From: Paenibacillus athensensis
GTDB lineage: Bacteria; Bacillota; Bacilli; Paenibacillales; NBRC-103111
Reading direction: 5' to 3'
DNA length: 64,000 nt
NCBI RefSeq assembly: GCF_004514475.2
Contig: NZ_MYFO02000010.1
Location: 145,479-209,478 of the forward strand
Both the position numbers and the translations under genes were made by a program. Below are positions 9,852-16,990 of this stretch, one piece after another. How positions within the stretch are numbered: the stretch's first letter is position 1; the number at the start of each line of letters is the position of its first letter. The notes under the pieces are model-generated. The model was not told the DNA's origin. It did not search any database and saw only the letters and a list, made by a program, of their open reading frames with translations.

Positions 9852-10475
9852 TTATCCGATTTTAAAACCGCCGCCATTGCCGTTGGAAACCACGGTTTCT
9901 ATATCAATGCCGCTGACGGTTGTACCCGGGCCTTGCTTTAAATTCCATTTTTCGAATTCGCGCGAATCACTCCATCCCGGCGAGGCGGACAGCCAGGCAT
10001 AGGTAATGTCGGTGAACTGGTTCATCACGGTCTCACACACGGAAGCCGAGCCGTAAATTCCGATGTCGTATTGAACGCCGTGTCGTTCCGTTGCGGCTTT
10101 TATGCCTTCGACGATCCCGCGGAAATATTCGCTGATGCAGCCACGGGCATCCTCCAGCGGAGCATCGTAATCGACCGCAAAATAGATCGGGGTAGCCGCC
10201 GGCTGACCGATGATCATTTTGGCATAGTTATAAGCCATTTGAGCGTCTTCAAGTCCGGTGTGATACGTAAAATATCCGCTGCTCGACGGGTACCCGTTTT
10301 TCCATAAGGCTACGATGTATACGCCGGCTGCGCTGATGGCGCGAGCTTCGGAAGGGGTTAAGAGCTTGGGGTGATCCGTCTGGCAGTAATATCTGCCGGC
10401 AAAATGATAGCCTTCTTGAACAATTTGCTTGATGACGCGCTCCAGATTGACGGAGCTGTCCAGTCCGACTGCCAT
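9852..10475 (-). CDS. DUF1906 glycoside-hydrolase-like protein
   Basis: A 207-residue TIM-barrel-like protein of the DUF1906 (Rv2525c-like) family, related in fold to lysozyme-like GH25 enzymes. Visible features are AVGLDSS at the start, FAGRYYCQTDHPK, PIYFAVDYDA, IGIYGS and a final YAWLSAS...KWNLKQG strand. Carbohydrate or peptidoglycan cleavage is plausible but unproven. No signal peptide is seen. Two in-frame ATGs lie six bases apart; the inner one at 10475 has better spacing from AAAGGAG. It follows the nuclease-like gene by 26 bases and shares its transcript. Confidence 0.85.
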   Translation of the reverse strand: MAVGLDSSVNLERVIKQIVQEGYHFAGRYYCQTDHPKLLTPSEARAISAAGVYIVALWKNGYPSSSGYFTYHTGLEDAQMAYNYAKMIIGQPAATPIYFAVDYDAPLEDARGCISEYFRGIVEGIKAATERHGVQYDIGIYGSASVCETVMNQFTDITYAWLSASPGWSDSREFEKWNLKQGPGTTVSGIDIETVVSNGNGGGFKIG

Positions 10476-10501
10476 GCGCATTCTCCTTTGCTAATAGGAC
10501 A

Positions 10502-12043
10502 CTACTTGACGAGATTGACGGTAGCTGTTTTTTTCGCTTCGGTGGCGGCTTTGCGCGGAATGGCCGCTTTGCTGCGCGGTTTCGCCGCTCCGCCTGCAAT
10601 GCCGATGCTGATGCCCATAATTTCCAGTGAGAAGGTGGTCAGGACGCCTTCCAGACCGGCTGTTTCGTTCAATTGACGGATTGCTTTGTTCCACGTTTGC
10701 AGCTGGGTAACCGGCTCTCCGTTCAGGTTGTGCATACTAAAATCGGGATCGGTCAGCACATCGCGGTGGATGTCGCCAATATTCGGAATAATAATGCGCA
10801 GCGCTTGCTTCACCCCGTCTTGCGTGAACGTATCCAAAGCGTCAAGTCGCGTGCGGATCATCTGCATCGTATTGCGCAAGCTTGGCTTCAGCTCCAGCGG
10901 TTGCGTAGGATCGCCTTTGGAAGTTGACCATTCCACTTTAGAAGGGTCAAAGCCAGGATCTACCGCGCCAAACATGGCAGCCCCGCCTTCAGCGGCAACC
11001 GCTGCCGAAGCAGGTGCATTGCCGCCGCCAAAACGCGACTCGATGGTGTGTGTAGTGCCTGTGGTCCGTTTGCCGGTGGCGTCAAGCTTGGCAAGCGTGG
11101 TCACGATATCAGCATTGACATAACGGTCATCCAGCGCGGTCGTTGGTTTCAAATCTTCGGTGATGTTCTGGATTTCGACCTCGTAGTACACCCAGTAACC
11201 TTTTTCGTTCACCCATTCCTTGGCCCAGCTTTCGACGAATTGCTCGTGCTGCTTGTTCGCTTCGGCCGTAATCGGGAACAGGTTCGCCGCTGTCCCCGGA
11301 CCGCCGAGATTGTCATTGAGCAGATGGCCTTTGATAAACTTGTCGGTGTTGGCATAGGTCGGGTCTGTCGGCAGCTGGCCCATAATGGTCCTCAGCGCAG
11401 CGCCTTGTGGCGGCCCCCCCTGCGGATGGTTCGGGCCGAGCCGCGTAGCGACCATTTTCATCCCGACCGTATCGCCGCCAAGCGCCCCCGTTGTAAAATC
11501 GACCTGCTGCGTCAGCATGGTGGAATGGCTCAAATCGCCTGTATTCAGTTCCAGCGTATTAATATCGATTTGTGCGGCAGGGTTGATCTTGATATCAAGT
11601 GCCGCCGAAGGCGTACCCAGCCCGGTCCAGCCGATATGCGTCAAGCCGAAATCCTTGGTAAGCTGGGGGAAAAAGGACTCAACCTCGGCAATCGAGGAAG
11701 CGCTTTTGACGATTTCGTTCGCTTCGTTAACGGCTTCTGCCAAATCGGCTTCTTTTTGTTCCTTGGTGCGCGTATCCTCGCCGCTGGCAGCAACGGGCGC
11801 GGTAGCGGCGTTCTCCGGTTCCTCTTGCTCCGTCTGCTCGCCGGTCGTTTCCTCACGTTGTACGGAGGACGATGCGGCAGAGGACGTATGACTGCGCACG
11901 AGCTGCGCGACGCCGCGATTGCCCAGGCTCCGTTGAATGGCAGCAAGCGAATTCGGCGGCGCAGCCTGCTTCACGGCAGGAGCTGCGACTTGTTCGGCAG
12001 GCTGAACGGCCGTCTTGAGCTGTGAAGTTTCATTCTGTTTCAT
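10502..12043 (-). CDS. Predicted nuclease with eCIS-effector-like N-terminus
   Basis: A 513-residue protein. The N-terminus is Gln/Ala/Pro-rich and contains SLAAIQRSLGNRGVAQLV (about residues 32-49), the short motif found at the start of many proteins linked to extracellular contractile injection systems. After an acidic linker, residues about 225-300 contain KFIKGHLLNDNLGGPGTAAN, then LFPITAEANKQH and VESWAKEWVN. This matches the His-Me finger of DNA/RNA non-specific endonuclease-like toxins, with the His of GHL as likely general base and the Asn of EAN as metal ligand. The C-terminus is basic. No signal peptide is seen. The start at 12043 follows GAGGTGG. No injection-system structural gene and no obvious immunity gene lies in the window. 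Confidence 0.75.
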   Translation of the reverse strand: MKQNETSQLKTAVQPAEQVAAPAVKQAAPPNSLAAIQRSLGNRGVAQLVRSHTSSAASSSVQREETTGEQTEQEEPENAATAPVAASGEDTRTKEQKEADLAEAVNEANEIVKSASSIAEVESFFPQLTKDFGLTHIGWTGLGTPSAALDIKINPAAQIDINTLELNTGDLSHSTMLTQQVDFTTGALGGDTVGMKMVATRLGPNHPQGGPPQGAALRTIMGQLPTDPTYANTDKFIKGHLLNDNLGGPGTAANLFPITAEANKQHEQFVESWAKEWVNEKGYWVYYEVEIQNITEDLKPTTALDDRYVNADIVTTLAKLDATGKRTTGTTHTIESRFGGGNAPASAAVAAEGGAAMFGAVDPGFDPSKVEWSTSKGDPTQPLELKPSLRNTMQMIRTRLDALDTFTQDGVKQALRIIIPNIGDIHRDVLTDPDFSMHNLNGEPVTQLQTWNKAIRQLNETAGLEGVLTTFSLEIMGISIGIAGGAAKPRSKAAIPRKAATEAKKTATVNLVK

Positions 12044-12182
12044 GGTGCCACCTCGATCATGATACAATACAAGCAGGAAATAAGCTCTTCCAGGAACGAA
12101 TCCATATTGTCATAAATGATTCGACGTGATTCACCAGAATCCTCCAAAAAGGAGGATGCATATTCCATAGGAGGTCGTACAT

Positions 12183-12920
12183 ATGCACATCACGATCCTT
12201 GGCCCCTGGGGCGCTTACCCGCAGGCGGGAGAAGCGACTGCGGGCTATTTGCTGGAGACGGACGACAATCGCGTGCTGCTCGACTGCGGCAGCGGCGTGC
12301 TTGCCGGACTGCAAAAGCGGCTGAGCCTTGACGAGCTGACTCATGTAATGATTACTCATGCCCATTACGATCATATCGCCGATCTGGGCTGCTTGCAGTA
12401 TGCCTGTCTGATCGACAAGGACTTGGAGCGGCGTCAAGCCGATCTGCCAATCTATATGGCCTGCGAGTCGGGACATGCGGAAGCGCTGGGGCACAAGGCG
12501 ATGCCCGGAACGATTATGGTGCCGGTGGCTGCAGATGATACACTGGAGCTGGGCGGAATGACTTGCTCGTTCATGCGCACCTTGCACGGTGTTTATTGCT
12601 TGGCAGTCAAAGTGCGCTGCGGCGGCCGGACGCTTGTGTTTACAGCGGATACCAGCTTCGATGAAGCGCTGATTCCGTTTTGCGCGGGAGCGGATCTGTT
12701 GCTTGCGGAAACGTCGTTTTATGCCGATCAGGATGCGCGGCGCTACGGGCATATGAACGCGCGAGAGGTAGGCATGCTGGCGGCGCGGGCCGGGGTGGGC
12801 AAGCTGGTGCTGACGCATTTGCCGCATTTTGGCGAGCTGGAGAAGCTCGTGGAGGAAGCGACGGCCGAATTTGACGGAGAAATAACGCTCGCAAGCTGCG
12901 GCATGGAGCTTGAGCTTTAG
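12183..12920 (+). CDS. Metallo-beta-lactamase-fold hydrolase (YhfI-like)
   Basis: A 245-residue MBL-fold protein of the ribonuclease Z/YhfI type. The zinc motif HAHYDH sits at about residues 59-64, with further ligands in MRTLHG, FTADTSFD and a final LTHLPHFG. The N-terminus MHITILGPWGAYPQAGEAT is typical of this branch. The substrate is unknown; phosphodiester or cyclic nucleotide substrates are possible. AGGAGGT lies seven bases before the ATG. The gene is divergent from the nuclease-like gene upstream. Confidence 0.88.
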   Translation: MHITILGPWGAYPQAGEATAGYLLETDDNRVLLDCGSGVLAGLQKRLSLDELTHVMITHAHYDHIADLGCLQYACLIDKDLERRQADLPIYMACESGHAEALGHKAMPGTIMVPVAADDTLELGGMTCSFMRTLHGVYCLAVKVRCGGRTLVFTADTSFDEALIPFCAGADLLLAETSFYADQDARRYGHMNAREVGMLAARAGVGKLVLTHLPHFGELEKLVEEATAEFDGEITLASCGMELEL

Positions 12921-12933
12921 CCGGCGGACATAG

Positions 12934-12966
12934 AAAAACCGCTTCGCGCGGCAGGCGGCGAAGCGG
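12934..12966 (-). terminator. Terminator of the hsp20 gene
   Basis: Nine-bp stem CCGCTTCGC/GCGAAGCGG; on the minus strand it is followed by five Ts. Confidence 0.75.
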
Positions 12967-12990
12967 CGGGTGACGGGCGCGAGCGCCCAA

Positions 12991-13425
12991 TCAATGAAAT
13001 TCGACATCGATATGCTTTTGCGAATCCTTCCACATCTTGGGCATTCTCACTTCGAGGATGCCGTTTTTGTAAGTAGCTGACGTGCCCTCTACGCTAACGG
13101 GCGAAGGCAGCGTGACGGATCGCTGGAATTTGCCGGCAAACCGTTCCCGGCGATGCAGACGTTCCTCTTGAATTTCGTTGCTGCGATGCACAACGCCGTG
13201 AATCGTCAGCGTCTGGTCGTCGACGTGCAGGTGCACGTCTTCTTTTTTCTCCAGACCGGGAATTTCGCAATGGGCAATCACTTCATGATCATTTTCAAAA
13301 ACATCAATGCGGTTGTTAAATTCAGATAAAAAGCCGAAGCTGCCGTGCGGGTCGTTGAAAAACTTGTCGAGGCTCGTTTTCCAATTCTCCAGATTGCGGA
13401 ACGGCTCATAAGGAATCAGCGGCAT
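12991..13425 (-). CDS. Hsp20/alpha-crystallin small heat-shock protein
   Basis: A 144-residue small chaperone that should bind unfolding proteins without ATP. The alpha-crystallin domain covers about residues 40-135, with HCEIPGLEKKEDVHLHVDDQ and the closing YKNGILEVRMPK (the GILxV/I region) near the C-terminus. AGGAGGG precedes the chosen ATG; longer in-frame starts lack a site. No CIRCE-type repeat is seen upstream. Confidence 0.93.
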   Translation of the reverse strand: MPLIPYEPFRNLENWKTSLDKFFNDPHGSFGFLSEFNNRIDVFENDHEVIAHCEIPGLEKKEDVHLHVDDQTLTIHGVVHRSNEIQEERLHRRERFAGKFQRSVTLPSPVSVEGTSATYKNGILEVRMPKMWKDSQKHIDVEFH

Positions 13426-13512
13426 GCGGATGTCCCTCCTAGTGGAATAGTTTCGTGGATAGATTTTCCGAAAAGGAGGGCTGTTATGCACCGTTCCAAC
13501 GGGAAACGGGCT

Positions 13513-14094
13513 TTAACTGGTCGTCGTTGGCATATGCGACAGCACGGCCTTGCGCACGCCATCGAGCGTATGCGACAATTCCATATTTTCAAACACATGC
13601 TCGCATTGCTTGCGATAGGACACTTCCTCGATATAGTGATTCATGTAATGGTCGATCACATCCATCGGCATGCCGCGCGCTTGCAGCCGCTCGACAATCG
13701 TCTGCTTGCTGGCGTAAATGAAAATGCGCACGGCTCTATCGCCGTATTCGAATTTAAAACGGTTGGCCGCATAGCGGTTGACGATCACGTAGACGTTGTG
13801 ATGCGTTGCGAGCGCTCTCTCAATATCGGCTTTGCGGATACCGTAAAAATGGCCGTCGATTTCCACTGTTTGAAAAAACTCCCCGGCAATATCGGCGTCA
13901 ATGAACGCCCGACGGGACAGAAACCTGTAATCCACGCCTTCAACCTCACGCGGCCGCGGCGTGCGGGTGGTGCAGGACACGATCGGGACGAAACCGAGCT
14001 CCTTGGCGATCTGCTTGGCCACGGTTTTGCGTCCGGAGCCGCTGGTGCCGGTAAACACAAAAATCGTTCCTTGTCCTTGGTCGGTGTTCATCAT
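13513..14094 (-). CDS. Guanylate-kinase-like protein
   Basis: A 193-residue protein with the guanylate kinase fold: P-loop GTSGSGRKT near residue 15, GMP-binding segment SCTTRTPRPREVEGVDY, and FFQTVEIDGHFYGIRKADIE. The P-loop is unusual. Where Gmk has GxSGxGKGT, this protein has Arg in the usual Lys position and Lys one place later. It is therefore a paralogue of uncertain activity rather than the housekeeping gmk, which is normally near rpoZ. Two adjacent in-frame ATGs (14094 and 14091) follow GAGGAGGA; either could be used. Confidence 0.8.
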   Translation of the reverse strand: MMNTDQGQGTIFVFTGTSGSGRKTVAKQIAKELGFVPIVSCTTRTPRPREVEGVDYRFLSRRAFIDADIAGEFFQTVEIDGHFYGIRKADIERALATHHNVYVIVNRYAANRFKFEYGDRAVRIFIYASKQTIVERLQARGMPMDVIDHYMNHYIEEVSYRKQCEHVFENMELSHTLDGVRKAVLSHMPTTTS

Positions 14095-14360
14095 CCATTC
14101 CTCCTCGAATACAGCGGATTGAAACGCTTACTTCCTACTTTCATTATAGTACGAAAATTCAGATAATTAAATAGCGATTCCTTAGGGGAAACGTTTTCCG
14201 CGTAAACTTTTTAGATCGGCTTGTCCGCTGCCGCTTCGGGATTTGACTTCATCGCTGGAAGGCTGGTATCGTGGGTGCAGCAAGCTCGGGAGGCAGACGT
14301 GATCCGCGTTGCGGAACTGCGGTTTTCAGAGCTTCATCGCGAAGCGGGAGGTGAGCTGAT

Positions 14361-14591
14361 ATGCCGAGGTTTGCCCATCCAAGCGTGGAGGCAACGGCGT
14401 TTTTGCGTCAAAAAACCGGCAGCACCGTGCTGGAATGCTACACGTTTATCGATCCGGACCGGCCGGAGAAGAGCTTCTTTGCCGTCCGTACCGCCAATAA
14501 TCTGATCCGCGTCGATTTTGCGGAGATTGACTATGATCCGTCCAGCTATGCGAGCCTGCTGGAAGGTCTGTATCGGGCGATTTACGAATAA
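14361..14591 (+). CDS. Small hypothetical protein
   Basis: A 76-residue protein preceded by GGGAGGTGA at good spacing. The sequence mixes charged and aromatic residues (ECYTFIDPDRPEKSFFAVRT, then a Tyr-rich C-terminus) with no membrane segment or known motif. A terminator follows 35 bases downstream, which supports a real short gene. I recognise no family. Confidence 0.65.
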   Translation: MPRFAHPSVEATAFLRQKTGSTVLECYTFIDPDRPEKSFFAVRTANNLIRVDFAEIDYDPSSYASLLEGLYRAIYE

Positions 14592-14625
14592 GCGGGCTTG
14601 TCGGCGGGCCCAAGCCAAACCTTGG

Positions 14626-14665
14626 GCACTTCTATAGCGTTTGTGCGCGCGGGAAGTGCTTTTTT
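14626..14665 (+). terminator. Intrinsic terminator
   Basis: GCACTTC / GAAGTGC stem followed by six Ts, downstream of the 76-residue gene. Confidence 0.75.
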
Positions 14666-14803
14666 GCATGCGCCTGGATAAAAGCTGTCGGACTCGCGGA
14701 AGTTATGCACACAATTCAGTTAGAGCCTATGTGGATAACTATGGAGGGGTGAAAAGTATTTGCAGAGCGCCAAGCGGAGCGTCCTGCAAGCCCTGCGCGT
14801 AAT

Positions 14804-14829
14804 AAAAAAAGACCCCTGTGGGGTCTTTG
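14804..14829 (-). terminator. Intrinsic terminator
   Basis: Nine-bp stem AAAGACCCC / GGGGTCTTT with a three-base loop and a T run on the minus strand, ending the 89-residue cysteine-motif gene. Confidence 0.9.
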
Positions 14830-14845
14830 CGCTGCCGTTTGGCGG

Positions 14846-15115
14846 CTATTGCTGAATCATCGGCAATGCCTGGTCGGCAATTTTATGCATATAGCGGTCG
14901 AGGCAGTTGCACAAATAGTCTCTGCGGCAGATCGGGCAAGGCTCCTTCATCAGCCGGTTCAGGTTGGCAATTTTGCCGACGCCTGTTTGCGGGTCTCTTT
15001 CGAAAAACAACCGGCATTGGCTGCGGTCTTTCAAAATCGCAACGACCTCGAACAGACCGTTCTTTTTATTGTCACTGACGACTTTTGCCTCTACCACCTG
15101 CGGATCATAAGCCAT
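14846..15115 (-). CDS. Small Cys-rich hypothetical protein
   Basis: An 89-residue protein with a likely zinc- or metal-binding cluster CPICRRDYLCNC near residue 60. The N-terminal half is a small beta-rich region (EVVAILKDRSQCRLFFERD). GAGGAGG precedes the ATG and a strong terminator follows. No family is recognised. The divergent neighbour at 15220 shares an AT-rich spacer containing an inverted repeat. Confidence 0.75.
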   Translation of the reverse strand: MAYDPQVVEAKVVSDNKKNGLFEVVAILKDRSQCRLFFERDPQTGVGKIANLNRLMKEPCPICRRDYLCNCLDRYMHKIADQALPMIQQ

Positions 15116-15162
15116 ATGTATTCCTCCTCAAACTGGTGTAGCCTTTTTCTTCTAAAGCGCTA

Positions 15163-15192
15163 ACGCATTAGTATATTATATAAATAATGCGT
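15163..15192. promoter_or_regulatory. Inverted repeat between divergent genes
   Basis: ACGCATTA (15163-15170) and TAATGCGT (15185-15192) form perfect 8-bp arms around 14 AT-rich bases. It lies in the shared upstream region of two divergent small genes and is a candidate operator. Confidence 0.45.
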
Positions 15193-15219
15193 ACTTTATT
15201 CAATAGGAGGGATCGGACG

Positions 15220-15477
15220 ATGAAGATCGATTATTATGAAGCCGAAACGGACGGTGAAACGCAGGTCGCGCAGGTCGGCGTGCAATTTGAGGACGAGCCC
15301 GACGCGCTGTACGTGGCGGAGCTCAAGATGATCGGTGGCGTGGCTCGCACATGGACGCTGTATTACAACGGGTTCGATTGCAGCTATGCGTTCCGTCGCG
15401 AGGAGCAGGAGCAGCTATGCGCGTATTTGAACGAGAAGGGCGTGGCCGTCCGTTTGGCGGAGCGGGATGAGGGGTAA
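15220..15477 (+). CDS. Small hypothetical protein
   Basis: An 85-residue acidic protein (MKIDYYEAETDGETQ...) with no membrane segment. AGGAGGG is eight bases before the ATG. It contains a beta-rich centre (YVAELKMIGGVARTWTLYYN) and no recognisable motif. Its 3' end overlaps that of a convergent small gene. Confidence 0.7.
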   Translation: MKIDYYEAETDGETQVAQVGVQFEDEPDALYVAELKMIGGVARTWTLYYNGFDCSYAFRREEQEQLCAYLNEKGVAVRLAERDEG

Positions 15478-15678
15478 AAAGCAAAAGGAATCGTCCCTGT
15501 CAGGCAGGCAACGATTCCTTTCGTATTTGCGGCGCTGCCGTTCCCGCGCTTCATGAAGCGTCGGCGTCCGCCGTTCGACGGGCATTACGCCATTCCAGCT
15601 GCCGCGGCGGTCGGCCGGGTCGGCATGGCCTTCGCGAATGCGCCGGGCGCGATGTTTATAGGCTGAAGATTGAGCCAT
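15415..15678 (-). CDS. Small basic conserved hypothetical protein
   Basis: Read from ATG at 15678, behind AAGGAGG, as an 87-residue basic protein. Its first 60 residues (MAQSSAYKHRARRIREG..., RRKYERN) resemble a short Arg/Lys-rich family common in Bacilli that I recall as having this opening. The family usually ends near the RRKYERN segment, so the last 25 residues, read through a hairpin and antisense to the neighbouring gene, may be a non-conserved extension. Function unknown. Confidence 0.5.
   Translation of the reverse strand: MAQSSAYKHRARRIREGHADPADRRGSWNGVMPVERRTPTLHEARERQRRKYERNRCLPDRDDSFCFLPLIPLRQTDGHALLVQIRA
15484..15521. terminator. Hairpin between convergent genes
   Basis: Eleven-bp perfect stem AAAGGAATCGT / ACGATTCCTTT. 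It follows the stop of the plus-strand gene but lies inside the 3' end of the minus-strand reading frame. Confidence 0.65.
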
Positions 15679-15886
15679 CGGGATGGCCTCCTTGCTGGAT
15701 TGATTCGCCGTAACCGGCGTACAGTTTATGGTACGCGCCTTGCACGTTGGCAGCAACGGAAAGTTTGACTATCAAGGAAAAAAGCCGAGCGCACACAGCT
15801 GCTTTGCGCAACCTGGAGGAAAGTTGTTATAATGACGGCATAACTTGCTCAAGCGGCTGAACGCCGGGGCCGGACGGAGGTGCAAG

Positions 15887-16069
15887 GTGCGCGTACACAT
15901 TCAGGTTTCGATCGGCGGCGAGCCGGTCAAAACCGATACGATCGTGATCGAAGAGCAGAAGCTTGGCGAGTTGACCGATGAGGAGATCGAAAGCGCGATT
16001 GAAATCAACATTCGCAGCTGGGTCGATCGACATGTGCAGGTGGAGTGGGAAGTGGAAGAAGACGAGTAG
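15887..16069 (+). CDS. Small acidic hypothetical protein
   Basis: A 60-residue protein from GTG at 15887, six bases after GGAGG. It reads as a beta strand (RVHIQVSIGGEPVKTD) followed by an acidic helix and ends in EWEVEEDE. No family is recognised. The compositional pattern and ribosome site support translation. Confidence 0.6.
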   Translation: MRVHIQVSIGGEPVKTDTIVIEEQKLGELTDEEIESAIEINIRSWVDRHVQVEWEVEEDE

Positions 16070-16149
16070 CGGGCCAACTGCCCGATCGTGGCGCTGGCCG
16101 TTGGCGGCTGTCGGAGGTGGAGCGCAAGCTCTTGCAGCCAGCAAGCAAC

Positions 16150-16187
16150 AGCTCCGCATCGGGCCGTTGTAAGGTCCGTGCGGAGCT
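16150..16187. repeat. Perfect inverted repeat between convergent genes
   Basis: AGCTCCGCA (16150-16158) pairs with TGCGGAGCT (16179-16187). There is no T run, so it may be a weak or factor-dependent stop for either neighbour. Confidence 0.4.
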
Positions 16188-16205
16188 GCGGGCTTATAGC
16201 TAATA

Positions 16206-16388
16206 TCAATGGACGATCGAAACGCCGGTTTTCTGCACGGCATGCTCCCAACTGGGATAGTAGTACAGGGCGTTTTTCATCAAATCGGGATGCTGCTTCT
16301 TCACATTTTTTTTCGTCAGTAGTTCTCCGCTGTTGTGAAGCTGCACAATTTGGCTCAGCACTTCATCTGCGCTCATGTTTAGCTCCAT
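16206..16388 (-). CDS. Small conserved hypothetical protein
   Basis: A 60-residue protein containing TKKNVKKQHPDLMKNALYYY, PSWEHAVQKTG; this looks like a small helical DNA-binding-like domain that I recall as common in Bacilli and of unknown function. AAAGGAG precedes the ATG. It stands alone between a small acidic gene and the DUF2627 gene. Confidence 0.7.
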   Translation of the reverse strand: MELNMSADEVLSQIVQLHNSGELLTKKNVKKQHPDLMKNALYYYPSWEHAVQKTGVSIVH

Positions 16389-16564
16389 CGCTTGTCATCT
16401 CCTTTATGGGGGGTTACCAGCAGTTCTCTCCATGAACAAGGAAAATCATACCTGAGCCTGCAGGCCAAACAGCATGCTGGGAAGCAGCACGACCAATAAG
16501 CTTGCCCGGCTGCGCTCGCGAACGGAGCGAAGACGGCAAGCGCGCCGGCCGGGGGAACTCCGGC

Positions 16565-16825
16565 TTATTTGCGTCGTTTGGCTTTGAAGCGCGGCGCGAC
16601 ATAGTTGCGCTTGCGGTCGCGAAAAAACGTCCAGCCGCCGATAAACGCTACGCCCAATGCGAACAATACGAAGCCAAGCGTGAATTTGCCCCACAGCATA
16701 TGGCGGTCGGGCCCGCCAAACTGCGCGAAAAAGGCGTCCTTCATCGCCAGAAATCCATATGTGGCGGTCAGACCCGGAATGACGAGCATCAGGATGGCGA
16801 TCAGTCTGAAAAAAGGCGCTTTCAT
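16565..16825 (-). CDS. DUF2627 membrane protein (YqzF-like)
   Basis: An 86-residue protein with two membrane segments (FRLIAILMLVIPGLTATYGF and LGFVLFALGVAFIGGWTFF) and a basic tail, matching DUF2627. In Bacillus yqzF sits next to the bkd/lpdV genes, and here it is divergent from lpdV, so the neighbourhood supports the call. GAGGAG precedes the ATG. Function unknown. Confidence 0.8.
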   Translation of the reverse strand: MKAPFFRLIAILMLVIPGLTATYGFLAMKDAFFAQFGGPDRHMLWGKFTLGFVLFALGVAFIGGWTFFRDRKRNYVAPRFKAKRRK

Positions 16826-16990
16826 AGGTACTCCTCGATGTTTTTCTATCATCATACCTTGAATCGCTTTTCGTGTCTAATCGCGAAATAAGACTATGAT
16901 TCCGCCGGTAAAAAAGGGTAATATAGTAGAGATACAGCGTATACATATGAGAATAACTAGGATCGTCAACCCAAGGAGGAGCCGGAAGCG

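Noticed and set aside
14221..14505. Open frame of 94 codons upstream of the 76-residue gene
   Set aside because: It overlaps the better-supported gene at 14361, has no ribosome site and its second half is out-of-frame Arg-rich translation.
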